DNA from: Rhodeus uyekii
Lineage: Eukaryota > Chordata > Actinopteri > Cypriniformes > Acheilognathidae
Direction: 5' to 3'
Length of the DNA stretch: 64,000 nt
Assembly: GCA_037043235.1 (NCBI GenBank)
Contig: JAWRVZ010000605.1
Location: 70,001-134,000 of the forward strand
The notes below the pieces were generated by a model. That model was given only the letters and a program-made list of their open reading frames with translations. It did not search any database and was not told the DNA's origin. Below are positions 43,669-56,529 of this stretch, piece after piece. The position numbers and the translations under genes are program-made. The number at the start of each line of letters is the position of its first letter. The stretch's first letter is position 1.

Positions 43669-46600
43669 CCAGGAAAGATTCAAAATGATCACTGCTACCA
43701 TCTTGTACACTAAGATTGGAATGACACAGCACTGAAACTCTAGCAACTCTTTAACATGGCGATGGGCCATAACGGTTTCTACTGCTTCACTTATTAATCG
43801 GTTTGAGTGCCGTTTGTAGAATCTCTCTACCAACAGTTTTGCTTATTGAGCTGCAGCACAAGCAATGGCATGTTCAGTTGGACTTGCAGTTGCTCAATGT
43901 CCATGCTCTGCATCATTAAACTACTCAGATCGGCACCACTGATCTCATCCTCATCACCAATGTGATATAACCCACTTGAAGGCAATAAGCATGGGTTGGA
44001 TTTTTACTGAGCCAGTTCTAATTAATACAGCAATGTTCAACAGTCTTTTCCAAACATTGCATGAGAACCACTTTTTGGGTTTCTCCACCTGGCTACTGCC
44101 ATCCACTGCACACATGGCTGTAAATATTACAAATTGTATAAGACTTGTCTCCTTGTTGGAATTCAGCTAGTCCCTGATGGCTTGGAGTGATTTTGCCGCC
44201 TTTCAGATCACTCTTAAATCTACGACTCCAAGAATTTGCAGAATGATCTCTATACACTTTAGGTAAAGATACCTGGTAGGAGACTCTTCAGGCAGGTACT
44301 CCCATAATTCCTAATGGTCTTGGACGAGTCTCTGCAGTTTCCTCTGTGGTAAGTAAACCTTTTTTCATCTGGTTTCAGGGTGTCACTGCAGCAACAAGGA
44401 TGTAGATGACCAAGTGTGGTGAGGAATTGGCAAAGGAAGGAGTTTCCACTCAGGTAAGAGTCTTCTGAAGTGACATAGGTAGGCCGTTAATGAAGTTCCT
44501 GAATAATGTAGGGCTGTCAGTAGTGTAATTGAGGGGTTTGACCAGAGGAAGTGTGCAGAGTCCATAAGTTGCAGGAAGGATTAAACAAGTCTTTTTTTCT
44601 TGTGCCTGATGCAGTTGTTTGAATTAACTCATTCCTTGATAGACTTGAGCTGCTTTACAAATGTTCTCCACATTTCAGATGTGGTTGTCAGACGTTGATT
44701 TAACAATCCAGTTTAATTCCTGTTAATGTGAATACTCCTGTAACCTGCTGTTAAACTTGTTCAGATAACTGAAACCAATGCATTTGTATGGATTTTTAGT
44801 TATGGTTTGTTACATAATGTATTTTGGTTTTGTCTCTCCTCTCACTTGTTCTTAGGGGTCTGATTGGCTCTCGTACATCCATTTGCTCACAAGGGACAAC
44901 CTTCTCCAAGAACCAATAGGAGCTCTCTTCACCTGTATAAAAACCCAGAAGTAGGAGGAAGAGGCGTATTTGATTTTATCATCTGAGGTTTTGTTGATTG
45001 TTTTCAAAGACTTAATTTTATTATACTCTTGGTTTGGTGATTGTTTGCTTTTGGGATAGGGGAAGCTTGTCACATGACTTAAAGTGCACGTAGGTTGAGA
45101 CGGGTAAGGAGCGGTTGCTATTCTATACATTTGTTTGTTATTGTAGGTATTTATTTCCCTTTATTTTTAAAGGTAGATAAGTCTCAATTTGACTCGTATT
45201 CCCATGTTTAGGGTTTCTTTTCTAAAATTCAACTTCCCCACACATTTCATGTCTGTCTTTTTTTTTTTTACATGTTACCGACTCTTTTAGGAGGCTCCTA
45301 GACCCTCTTAAATGGGGGGGCGTGTAACAAGGTTTATGCTTTTTGTTTTTTTTGCCTTTATCAGTTTCACTTGTACAATTTACTTCATGCCAAGTAACTT
45401 TGGCTTTCATTAATTCTTTGTTGCTTTGTTTTTCCATTTATTACCTGTTGTATTTATGCCACTGTTCTATTTGTTAAACTTAGTGTCAAGTATAACTAAG
45501 CAGCTCCCCTCCCACCCCATTTTTTTGTACTGATGTCACTTTACATTGTGCTTTCAACGTTCCACAAATCATGAGGTGTTACACTGGGGTTTTTAAGAGC
45601 AAACTCTGCTTAAAAGTGAATGAGGATGATAAAAATAAAGCATGCTCCTTTGTTTAATTTGTACTCTTTGGCATTTGCTTTGTCTTAGAGACGTTTTGAA
45701 GTTTATACCTTTACAGTCCCTTTTATGCACTTACCCTTTTTAATGTTGCTTATTTTAAGTTGACTTATTTTCTCAATGTGACTCTCCTGCAATATTCCTG
45801 ATTTTGATCAGTTTTTAAAACTTGGTTGTTGGTAAACTTGAATTTAACTATGAAATGGTTGCTTTTGTCTTGTATTCTAAGACTGCTTTGTTTTGACTTT
45901 TTTTGTTGTATTTTTATTAATATGCTCCCTGCACAACCATCAACATGTTTTATGGCCCTGTACCCATTAAGTACTTAATGTCTCCTGATATTCTAAAATG
46001 GTTCTATTGTTTAAATGCTGTATACAGTACTGCAGTTTGACAAATTAAGGCTTATTTTTGCTAAATAAAAGGGCGGGGATGCCTAAATCTATTTTTTTTA
46101 AGAGCAGTTCATGTTTTTTAAGTTTTTGGGGATAATTTCTTTATTTACCCTTTTTCTTAATGCTATTGTGCCTTTTTAGGGTTAGGCCTCTGCTAGTTAA
46201 GCTACTCTTGTGCTTTAATCGTTTTTTGGCGCTGCCCAATTTGCACTTATGCCTTTAATTTCTGTACTTTTACCTTTCCATTTACACTTAATTTTTAATT
46301 TTTGAAGTCAGTCAAAATAATTGACTGACTCTTTTACTGTTAGACTTTGCATAAATTTAATTGACAGTCCTGTTTGAACTCAATACTCTTAATTTTTCTT
46401 GTTTTGAGTACCTTGTTCCTGCCTTGTCCACTTTGTAATGGTTGTTACTGGTTTAAATGTCTCTGTGCATCCTTTACTTGGTCCCTTATGGATGTAATTG
46501 TTTGAGCTTTTTGTATTTGACTTCCTAAATTGTGACATTACTTGAGTCTCCCCCCTTTTGTAGTGCTCTTGCACTTATTTATTTTTTTACCTTTAGACTT

Positions 46601-48296
46601 ATTACTGTTTCCCCTTTTCACTATGGTAGTAAACCTGTTCACCTTTGCCCTCATTCCCCTCTTTGTATGATACCGATCATGTTGCAATAACAAAATTGTT
46701 ACAGTCCAGCAAGTCTCAGGTGTTCATAAGCCTTTCGTAGTGAAACTGAAAAACAAATGTGCTTGCATGTCTTTAACAGTCACCACCTAATCTCATTCCA
46801 CTGGCTCTGCTAGCAGAATCTGAAGTCTTTGGGCATTCAGGACTACCTATGGAAAGCTGATCTGCTTCAATGTTCAACAAATGTAACGAGATTGATTTAT
46901 TCACTGTGGATTGAAAATGTACTTTAGTAATGCTGACTACAGATCCTCTCTTGATGTGGTTTTCATACATTTTGCTTGGTTGTATAAGTTTCTCATGTTT
47001 ATACTGTCATGTCTGATCATCTTGGTCCATATCCATACCGGTCAAGATCTATCCATAGAGAGCCCAATATGGTATTACTACATGCACTGGCCCTTCATCC
47101 AACACTGGGAGGCTCATCTGTTGTGCCAGACCCTGTCGTCATTATGAGAAGTGGTCGGTTTAAGTTTTTGTAGGATGAGAGGATTGCTGTATCTGGGACT
47201 TGCAACATGTCAGCCAAAGGTGGATATACCTGATGCAGAACAGGACCTTTTGCCCAGGTTAGCATACAGGTGTCGATTCTTCGGATTTCAGCTTGTCCCT
47301 TATGACTTCTTTTTTTTTCTTTTTTTCCCTTTGCGAGGAACAGGCAAGGGAAGGAGTTTCCACTCAGTAGGTCTTTTGAGATGACTCGTAGGGCATCAAT
47401 GAAGTTGTCATCCTAGGCTATCAGTAACATTCATGGAGGACAGTGTGTTTTTTTATTTATTTTGCTAACAGTGTGCAGAGTCCAGAAGTTGGGGGATCAT
47501 TTCTTTTTTTTTTTTGTGCCTGACGCAATTACTTTAACTAATTTGCTCATTCCTCAATTGACTTGGCAGTCATATTTGAGTACTTGGATGTGAGCTTTTA
47601 GTACTTGGATGTGGTGGAGCTCCATTCGGTCTTAACGAATTTTCTCCATTTCACCTGTGCTTGTCAGACTTTGGTTTAACAATGCAGTTTAATATTCTTG
47701 TCTGACTGCTATAATATGCTGTTAAACTTGTGCTTGCTTGATTTGTACACTATTTAAACCAATGTTAAAGTTTTGTAGTTATGGTTTATGCTCTAACCTT
47801 TTCTTGCTAGTTTCACTTGTCCCCTTCCATACTAAGTAACTTTCTTTTTTGTCCCTGCTGCTTATGGTTTCCCTTATTTTTCATTCCCTTTTTGACCTTT
47901 TTTATGCCTTTTGTCCATTTTAAGCTTTGTGCCCCATTTTAGTGATGCTGTTGTTTTTATTTCTTCCATCCTTTTCTTTTTTCCTAGTCTCCATGCTCTA
48001 GTCACCTTTTGTCTTGCACTTTGTGAGTAATTTTTATGGTTTATAATTAAGATTTAAAGCGACATTTGTGATAAACAAACATGCTTAAATTAAAGTGGTA
48101 TTAAAAAGACAATTTTAAGGACATTCAGTTGATATTTCATCATTTACCTTACAGTTACTGAACTAAAAATGACTGAGTTAAATTCAGATGTACAACTGCC
48201 TTGGCTTCCACTTCCTTAGCTCCAGCCTCTTGTGCCGTGCCTAAACCTTGCCTCTACATTTCATTGGTTGCAGACACCCAGGTTAAAACAGACACA

Positions 48297-49740
48297 GCGG
48301 TACTGATGTGTCAAAGCCCAGAGAAGTGCACTCTGGGTGGCTTAAATCCAGTAGATCCTCAGTTTGTTGTGGACACCCCAGTTTGACACTGTCTATCAGA
48401 CTAAGGTACTGATGTGCCTCATACCAGAGAAGTGCACTCTGGGTAGCTTAAAGCCAGTAGACCCCCGGTTGGTTGCGGACACCCCAGGTTGACAGTTTAT
48501 CAGACTGAGGTACTATGTGCCTCATACCAGAGAGGTGCACTCTGGGTGGCTTAAAGCCAGTAGACCCCCGGTTGGCTGCGGACACCCCAGGTTGACTGTT
48601 TATCAGACTGAGGTACTGATGTGCCTCATACCAGAGAAGTGCACTCTGGGTGGCTTAAAGCCAGTAGACCCCCGGTTGGTTGCGGACACCCCAGGTTGAC
48701 TGTTTATCAGACTGAGGTGCTGATGTGCCTCATACCAGAGAGGTGCACTCTGGGTGGCTTAAAGCCAGTAGACCCCCGGTTGGTTGCGGACACCCCAGGT
48801 TGACAGTTTATCAGACTGAGGTGCCTCATACCAGAGAGGTGCACTCTGGGTGGCTTCAATTGAGTAGAACCCCGGTTGGTTGCGGACACCCCAGGTTGAT
48901 GGTTTAGCAGACTGAGGTACTGATGTGCCTCATACCAGAGAGGTGCACTCTGGGTGGCTTAAAGCCAGTAGACCCCTGGTTGGTTGCGGACACCCCAGGT
49001 TGATGGTTTATCAGACTGAGGATCTGATGTGCCTCATACCAGAAAGGTGCACTCTGGGTGGCTTAAAGCCAGTAGACCCCCGGTTGGTTGCGGACACCCC
49101 AGGTTGATGGTTTATCAGACTGAGGTACTGATGTGCCTCATACCAGAGAGGTGCACTCTGGGTGGCTTAAAGCCATTAGACCCCCGGTTGGTTGCGGACA
49201 CCCCAGGTTGACAGTTTATCAGACTGAGGTACCTCATACCAGAGAGGTGCACTCTGGGTGGCTTCAAGTGAGTAGACCCCCGGTTGGTTGCGGACACCCC
49301 AGGTTGACAGTTTATCAGACTGAGGTACTGATGTGCCTCAGCTCAGAGAGGTGCACTCTGGGTGGCTTAAAGCCAGTAGACCCCCGGTTGGCTGCGGACA
49401 CCCCAGGTTGACAGTTTATCAGACTGAGGTACTGATGTGCCTCAGCTCAGAGAGGTGCACTCTGGGTGGCTGAAAGTGTGTAGACCCCCGGTTGGTTGCG
49501 GACACCCCAGGTTGATGGTTTATCAGACTGAGGTACTGATGTGCCTCATACCAGAGAGGTCCACTCTGGATGGCTTAAAGCCAGTAGACCCCCGGTTGGT
49601 TGCGGACACCCCAGGTTGACAGTTTATCAGACTGAGGTACTGATGTCCCTCAGCCCAGTGAGGTGCACTCTGGGGAGCTTAAAGCCAGTAGGTCCCAGGT
49701 TGGTTGTGGACGCCCCGGTTAGTGTGGACAGATATGACCA
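48297..49740 (+). repeat. 104-bp tandem array, about 14 units
   Basis: Unit contains CAGAGAGGTGCACTCTGGGT, GGCTTAAAGCCAGTAGACC, CCGGTTGGTTGCGGACACCC and GGTTGACAGTTTATCAGACTG. GTGCACTCTGG-type landmarks lie at about 48327, 48431, 48535, 48639, 48743, 48838, 48943, 49047, 49151, 49246, 49350, 49455, 49560 and 49666, then decaying copies to about 49940. Two units (near 48838 and 49246) are 9 bp shorter and share the CTTCAA variant, giving a four-unit higher-order period of about 408 bp. The ~60-residue open frames are produced by the repeat on both strands. Confidence 0.93.
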
Positions 49741-50024
49741 GAGGGTCAAGCAGAGATGACATGCCTGCGACCAGAGAGGGTGACTCTGGACTGTTTAAGA
49801 AACTGATCCCCGGCTAGTTTGCTCCAAACATGCAGATTTAACAGACTGAAAAGCTCTAGAGATTAGATTAATGTTGGTGCGCCTAAGCACTGAGGATGGT
49901 GCTGGGGAGTTTAAAGCAATAGACACGGGTTGGTTGCAGACACCCAGGTCTTATTTTAAAGCATGGCATGCAATTCAGGGAGACTGTCTTATGCAGGCTA
50001 GGGGTGAAAGACATTAATTCTCCA

Positions 50025-52190
50025 AATCCACCCCCCCCCCCAAAAAAAGAGAATTAATCCCAAAGCTCTCAGGTTAGGGAAATCCTCCCTTGCCCACCCC
50101 ATGGAGGGTGCCTCATCCTGGGTTAGGTCATTGAGTCCAAATGATTGATCAGTCACTGATCCTTTTTGATTAGTTTTTAATGCCCCCCCCACCGAGACTG
50201 ACTTCACCAGGGCACTTTTTTTTTACTTTGCTGCATCTATACCATGTCAAAGCATTTTTCATTTTATATTATCTGAAGTTTTTGTATTATACTTTGTTTT
50301 GCTTGTCGTTTGTTTGTTCCTTCCCATTTGTGTAACTTATTCTGTATAACCTGACTTTACTGTTCATATTCTCTTTTTTTTAAAGCTTTTTTTATATTCT
50401 TCCTAGGTTTTCATGCTGACTGCCTTATGTGACTTGTTTGAAACTATGCATTAGTCTTGGATGCTCATCTTATTTTTCAGCATTCATGTTCATACTTTTA
50501 CTTTTTAAAATTGTAATGGTTCATTGGGATTAAACTGACCTGTAACTGATTTCCTAACTGTAACTGAGGTTAAAGCACTTGGCTTGAAATGGGTTTCTTT
50601 CAGGTAGTGGGACTGGGTATGAATGAAATGACAATGTGAATCTGGATAAAGGAAAGTTAACAGTGTAGTATTGAAATACTCCACTCTCCCTTTTTCAGTT
50701 GTGCAACTCGTATGCCAGAAGATGGTGTTCTTCACTGCTGGGGGACGGGTGCAGAGTGTTGGGGTCCTGGTGCATCTAATTACCCCACCCCTCCCATAGG
50801 CTGCTTATGCAGATTTGTCACTGTAAACAACATGAAACTAAGTGTACTGTCATGTGGCACAAGTTTTTTTTTTCTGGTTTGTGTTCTTATGAGATACTCT
50901 AGCTGATCTCCCTGCCATCTTGAGTCCAAGATGAAATGGAGTACTATACTGGCCCTCTATCCAACACTTGGGACCATCAACTGCGCCAGACCCTTTGAGA
51001 ACTACAGGAATAGTGAGAGGGTTGGTTTAATCTTTAAGTGACAGCCCTTTGTTTCTATAGGGTGAAAGGATCACTGTATGTAGGACATAATCGGCACCAA
51101 TCTAGGACTCCAGGCGTTTGCAGAATGATTTCCATACTCTTGAGCTAACCTGGAGGTCTATCTATCATGGTCTGGAACCATTTAAGACTAACTCCTAAAC
51201 TTGTAAGTAGTTCAGTTTCCCTTTGGGTAGGTAAACCTTTCATGGATGTCAGGCTGCAGACAATAGAGAAACTGACCCTGCAGCCATGAGGACAAAAGTA
51301 ACTGGATTCAGGTAAGTATTAAAATCTGCTCTGGTGTGAACCGGGATGGTGAGGAATGGATAAAGCAGTTTCACCTCAGGTAAGTGACTAAAATGAGATG
51401 GATAGTGAATGGATTTCCTGTCATTTTGAGTCTCCATTACAGAGCAGTCCATCTAGAGCAGTGGTCGCCAACCCGTCGATCTTTGGTTGCCGTTCGATCG
51501 CAATCGACTGGTCGACCTTTATTACCATCCCAGAAGCTCCCGAAAATAAAAACAGTTTCAGTTGCCAACTTGGCGGCTCTGTCCCGCTCCAAGCCCCAAT
51601 AGGACAACCACTCCCCACAGTCAACAGGAAAAGTGCTTCGCCCCAGCAGTCAAGTCTCAATTGTAAAATGACTTTAGTTTACCTGTATAGTAGCTTTGCA
51701 GAATTCAAATCTGTCTGAGTTCTTGTCACAGTGTACACTATGCTCCTGTCACTACGAATTTATAATTGTACCTTTGCCAGTGTCTTTTTGTTTCTTCTAT
51801 TTATAGAATCCAAACTTGACCAGCTTTAAAACACTAAACATGACTTTAATTGTGCTTTTGTATGTATGCAATTTGGTGTATTGAAGACAGTTTGGCAACT
51901 TGATGTATAAATTGAGTTGAGTAACGCATTGTCCTAATTTCCTCTGTATTTGTGCCTTTTTGTTCCTTTCAAATGCCACTGTATCTTAGCCGTTGTCTTT
52001 ATGGACTTTCCATGCCCCCTCTCCCTTGTATTACAGGTCCAATTTATATTTTGTTCTTACTCATGCCCCTCTTTTGCTGCCTTATTCATGAACCTCTGCC
52101 CTGATTTCCCTCTTGTATTACTCCTGTAGAATGTGCGAGGGTTTTTTTTGGTAGTTTTCACCATTTGTAATTAAGACATGTCTACTTTGT
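50025..52190. repeat. Long subtelomeric unit, copy A
   Basis: Starts near a polyC/polyA run and CTCCCTTGCCCACCCCATGG (50088); includes CTGGGTTAGGTCATTGAG, GCTGGGGGACGGGTG.AGAGTG (50739), GTCAGGCTGCAGACAATAGAG (51248) and a truncated hAT end (51459), and ends near TAAGACATGTCTACTTTG. Copy B repeats the same order from 52887 with few differences. The 690 bp between them (52190-52880) is not shared. Confidence 0.85.
51459..51660 (+). mobile_element. Truncated hAT-like end inside copy A (also 54113-54310 in copy B)
   Basis: CAGTGGTCGCCAACCCGTCG at 51459 and CAGTGGTCGCCAGCCCGTCG at 54113 have the form of a hAT terminal sequence; about 200 bp of CpG-containing sequence follows in each. No right end is seen. 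Being at the same place in both copies, it was inserted before the unit was duplicated. Confidence 0.5.
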
Positions 52191-52886
52191 AACATTAGAG
52201 AATGCTGTGTGTGTATATCTCTTTTTTTTTTTAAATGCATCTGCCGTATTTCCATTAGCTGCCACTAGGGGGCACTAAATATAATTGGTGGCTTTATATA
52301 AGCCAGAATCTTAGAAGAAATGGGTTGTTTGGTAGAGGGCAAACCGCATGGTTGAGCTCACGGCTATCGACTTCCTATGACTCCTGTTTTGAGAACGGTT
52401 TAAGTTTATGCTCAAACGGGAGTATGGTATGGTTCCTAAGTTTGGCTAAAATGATGTATTTGTAATTTCAAAAGTTGACATGAATAATTGGTTTTGTAGA
52501 AAAGGACTCCTACTTACTGCTACATCTACTTAAGCAGCTACTACTTCTGTAGTTCTGTCCGTTGGTTGCTGAATTTGGTGTTCTCTTTGGACATTGAGCG
52601 ATCTACAGAGCAGCACATTTCATCTCTCCCACACTGGATTTATTGGATTTTATCATCGCTTCGCTCTCAAATAAACATTTGGATCTTCTGCATCACTCCT
52701 CATCCCATCATCTGTTTCATCAAACACTGGACACTCATGATACGTTTTTGCTTTAAATGCATTGACTTAAAACTGTTTAGTTATTGTTGGTCACTCACTG
52801 GGTTTAGGGAATAAAACTGAGAACTTATTTGTTTGAAGTTTATTTATTTTTTATCAGTACCGTATGATTTCTTTGTAACCCTCAAA

Positions 52887-54830
52887 TCCCCCCCCCCCCC
52901 CAAAAAAGGGAGAATTAAGCCCAAAGTTGTCAGGTTAGGGCAATCCTCCCTTGCCCACCCCATGGAGGGTGCCTCATCCTGGGTTAGGTCATTGGGTCCA
53001 AATGATTGATCAGTCACTGATCCTTTTTGATTGGTTTAATTTAATGCTTTGTATTTTTGAACTGGTTAGTTGGCAACAAACACCCCCCTCCCCCCCTTTT
53101 TTTTTACTTTTTGTTGCATGTATACCATGTCACAGCATTATTTTCAATCTATTTTATCTGAAGTTTTTGTATTTTATACTTTGTTTTGCTTGTCGTTTGT
53201 TCTTTCCCATTTTTGTAACTTATTCTGTATAACCTGACTTAACTGTTTGTATTGTCTCCTTTTTAAAGCTTTTTTTATATTCTTCCTAGCTTTTCATGCT
53301 CTGACTGCCTTATGTGACTTGTGTGAAACTATGCATTAGTCTTGATACCCATCTTATTTTTCAGCATTCATGTTCATACTTTAACATTTTTAAAATTGTA
53401 GTGATTTGTTGGGATTAAACTGTTCTGTAACTGATTTCCCTCAGTTACATACAAGTTAAAGCACTTGGCTTGAAATGGGTTTCTTTCAGGTAGCGGGACT
53501 GGGGATGAATGAAATGACAATGAGAATCTGGATAAAGGAAAAGTAAGTGTAGTATTGAAACACTCCACTCTCCCTTTTTCAGTTGTGCAACTCGTATGCC
53601 ATAAGATGGTGTTCTTCACTGCTGGGGGACGGGTGTAGAGTGTTGGGGTCCTGGTGCATCTGAGTACCCCTCCCATGGGCTGCTTATGCAGATTTGTGTC
53701 AATGTAGACAACATGAAACTAAGTGTACTGTCATGTGGCACAAGTTTTTTTTTTTCTGTTTTGTGTTCTTATGAGATACTCTAGCTGATCTCCCTGCCAT
53801 CTTGAGTCCAAGATGAAATAGAGTACTATACTGGCCCTCTAACCAACACTTAGGACCATCAACTGCGCCAGACCCTTGTGGTAGGTAAACCTTTCATGGA
53901 TGTCAGGCTGCAGACAATAGAGAAACTGACCCTGCAGCCATGAGGACAAAAGTGACTGGATTCAGGTAAGTATTAAAGTCTGCTCTGGCGTGAACAGGGG
54001 TGGTGAGGAATGGGCAAAGCAGTTTCACCTCAGGTAAGTGATTAAGATGAGAGAGATAGTGAATGGAATTCCTGTCATTTTGAGTCACTGTTACAGAGCA
54101 GTCCATCTAGAGCAGTGGTCGCCAGCCCGTCGATCTCTGGTTGCCGTTCGATCGCGATCAACTGGTCGACCTTTATCACCATCCCAGAAGCTCCCAAAAA
54201 TAAAAACGTTTCAGTTGCCAACTTGGCGGCTCTGTCCCGCTCCGCAAGCCCCGATAGGACAGCCTCCCCACAGTCAACAGGAAAAGTGCTTCGCCCCAGC
54301 AGTCAAGTCTCAATTGTAAAATGACTTTAGTTTACCAATATAGTAGCTTTGCAGAATTCAAATCTGTCTGAGTTCTCATCAGTGTACACTATGCTCCTGT
54401 CACTACGAATTTATAATTGTACCTTTGCCAGTGTCTTTGTTTCTTCTATTTATAGAATCCAAACTTGACCAGCTTTAAAACACTAAACATGACTTTAATT
54501 GTGCTTTTGTATGTATGCAATTTGGTGTATTGAAGACAGTTTGGCAACTTGATGTGTAAATTGAGTTGTGACGCATTGTCGTCATTTCCTCTGTGCCTTT
54601 TTTGTTCCTTTTAAATGCCACTGTATCTTAGCCGTTGTCTTTATGGACTTTTCATGCATCCTCTCCCTCTTATTACATGTCCAATTTGTTTTGTTCTTTA
54701 CTCATGCCCCTATTTTGCTGCCTTATTCATGAACCTCTGCCCTGATTTCCCTCTTGTATTGCTCCTGTAGAATGTGCGACTGTTTTTGGTAGTTTTCACC
54801 AGTTGTAATTAAGACATGTCTACTTGTAAC
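52887..54830. repeat. Long subtelomeric unit, copy B
   Basis: Offset from copy A by about 2860 bp at its start and about 2640-2650 bp at its end. The difference is mainly a ~210-bp deletion in B, corresponding to about 51000-51230 of A. High similarity elsewhere by eye. Confidence 0.85.
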
Positions 54831-56527
54831 CTTTGTATGTGCACAGTTATTAATTTTTTTTTTTTCAATGACTAGGCAGTTTTATGGCCTGGTCACATTT
54901 AACGGTCTCTTATTTTAAAACTTAAAGTGTTTAACAAGTTTCACAACACTGACTAGTGTTGAACTTTTTTTTACCTTTCTCTGACTGACTGGCTTTTGAA
55001 TGCAGCATTCTTGCCTTGCTTTTGACAGTTTTCATTTCTTTTCTGTCTTCCCCTGAATGCTCCTGAGATTTGTTTGACTGTTAGTGTATGCACAATTTGT
55101 TTTGTATTAGTATCCCTGTTTCTTGTGTTGTGCCATTTTTATAAATGTTGTTTGCCATTGTTTAATGAAGCGGTGTATGAATATTGTAAACCTGAATTGT
55201 TTATGGCTTTAATCTCTACTTTTCATTTGTAAACAATTGTGCTTGGGGTTAAGAATTTTGCCCCTTTTTTGATCAATTTAATTTCTGTGTAATTTTTTTA
55301 CAAGGGTGATTCTGTTCGGTGTATGAATCTGCTTGGTATAATGTTTACTACCACAATGACTGAAGAATGGCTGTTAAATGGCTTTGTTTTTCATGTCATT
55401 CTCTTCTCTTTTAAAGCTGTACAAGACATTTACCTTGTGTAATATCACACCCATTTGTTGCTTAAGTCTTGTCTTCACCTGTTGGATTTATTGTATTCCC
55501 ACCTATTTGATTTTGCTCAAAAAATGGGTGCCCAGCAAATCTGGGATTTACAAAATATTAATTTCACTTGTGGTTGTCAAAAACGTCTTGCGTTCTTTAT
55601 GGTTTTAGTGTAAAACTGTTAAATCGGTATGTCTTGTGTATATAATCTTATACCACTGAGTACATTTAAGCATTTGTTACATTTCTCCGCTCACATTTAA
55701 TCATTTATTTCTCTTGTTACCATTTTTAGTGTAATGAAGTTGAAAATAACTTTATTTTTGCCTTATTACCTTATTCTTGTTTTTTCAATTGTTTCTCCCT
55801 TTGTATTCCATTTACTTAAATCCTTAATAATTAATGCACAGATGAATTGACAATGTTTGAAATTATGTGCTTTTCACTTAAATTATTTATTTTTCTAATT
55901 GTTATTATTGATGTAACTGCTCAACTTAATTTTTAATGTTATTACAGGCTGGTATTTGTACTTTATTTTTGATTGGTCTTAATTTAAACCTTATTTTTTA
56001 TTTTTTTTCTCTCCTAGTACAACAGTCAAATAAAATTCTTGTTTTCAATATCCCACTTTTTGTCATTTAAGTAATGCACAGATGAATTAACTTTCTGTTT
56101 TGTGTTTCAAACTGGTACTTTTATTATTTTCATTTAACATTGTTAGCCTTAACCCAATTGTTAGTTTAATTATGCCGACTTGTTTTTAAGTTAAGTGATC
56201 GTTCAATACTGAGGATCAGTCACGACTAATCCTCTTGTCTGGCCATAGCTCGTGATTATAAAAGGTCATATGTCTTAAATTTGGTTTGTGTGCAAGTCTC
56301 AACATGTCCAACAAGGTGATGTGGTTTATAAGAGTTCAGATCTAGCCTTTGGGGATTTTTGGCATGGTTTTATGTGAGTGTTCTTACGTTTTGGTTTGTT
56401 AAGCCATTATGGGTTAATGTATGTAGTTCAATTCCGGGGATTAATTGTGACAGATTGTCTGTTCTGGTCATAGCTTGTGATGGCAAACTGCTTGAAGTGA
56501 GTTCTGTGTCTGGTAAGATAATGTGGC
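54831..56527. other. Distal T-rich subtelomere without recognised gene
   Basis: Non-coding, T-rich. AATGCACAGATGAATT occurs at about 55833 and 56073, a ~240-bp spaced partial repeat. The last 30 bp (GAGTTCTGGGGGT twice, 56531-56556) grade into the G-rich array. Confidence 0.5.
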
Positions 56528-56529
56528 TT

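Larger units (their letters stand above)
37110..56520. repeat. T-rich subtelomeric domain of diverged long tandem units
   Basis: Gene-free and strongly T-rich on the + strand. Blocks recur in order. For example TGCCTGATGC.GTT.. TTTAACTNNTTTG (39366, 44605, 47517), CTTGTCAGACTTNGNTT..AATTCNGTT (39560, 44688, 47668), GAAGGAGTTTCCACTCAG (44437, 47353) and the weaker AAGCAGTTTCACCTCAG (51364, 54018). From the outer copies the spacing is about 2.65-2.9 kb, allowing for the 104-bp array inserted at 48.3 kb. Inner copies are very diverged, while the outer two (50025-52190 and 52887-54830) are close matches. Many short open frames occur, but none shows a conserved domain or codon-like structure. Confidence 0.7.

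Noticed and set aside
48297..49759. Ten or so ~60-90-residue frames on both strands
   Set aside because: They are periodic with the 104-bp array and appear on both strands alike.
37484..55608. Numerous 60-110-residue frames in the T-rich subtelomere
   Set aside because: Phe/Leu/Cys-rich translations of T-rich DNA with no domain, no conserved start and no exon structure.
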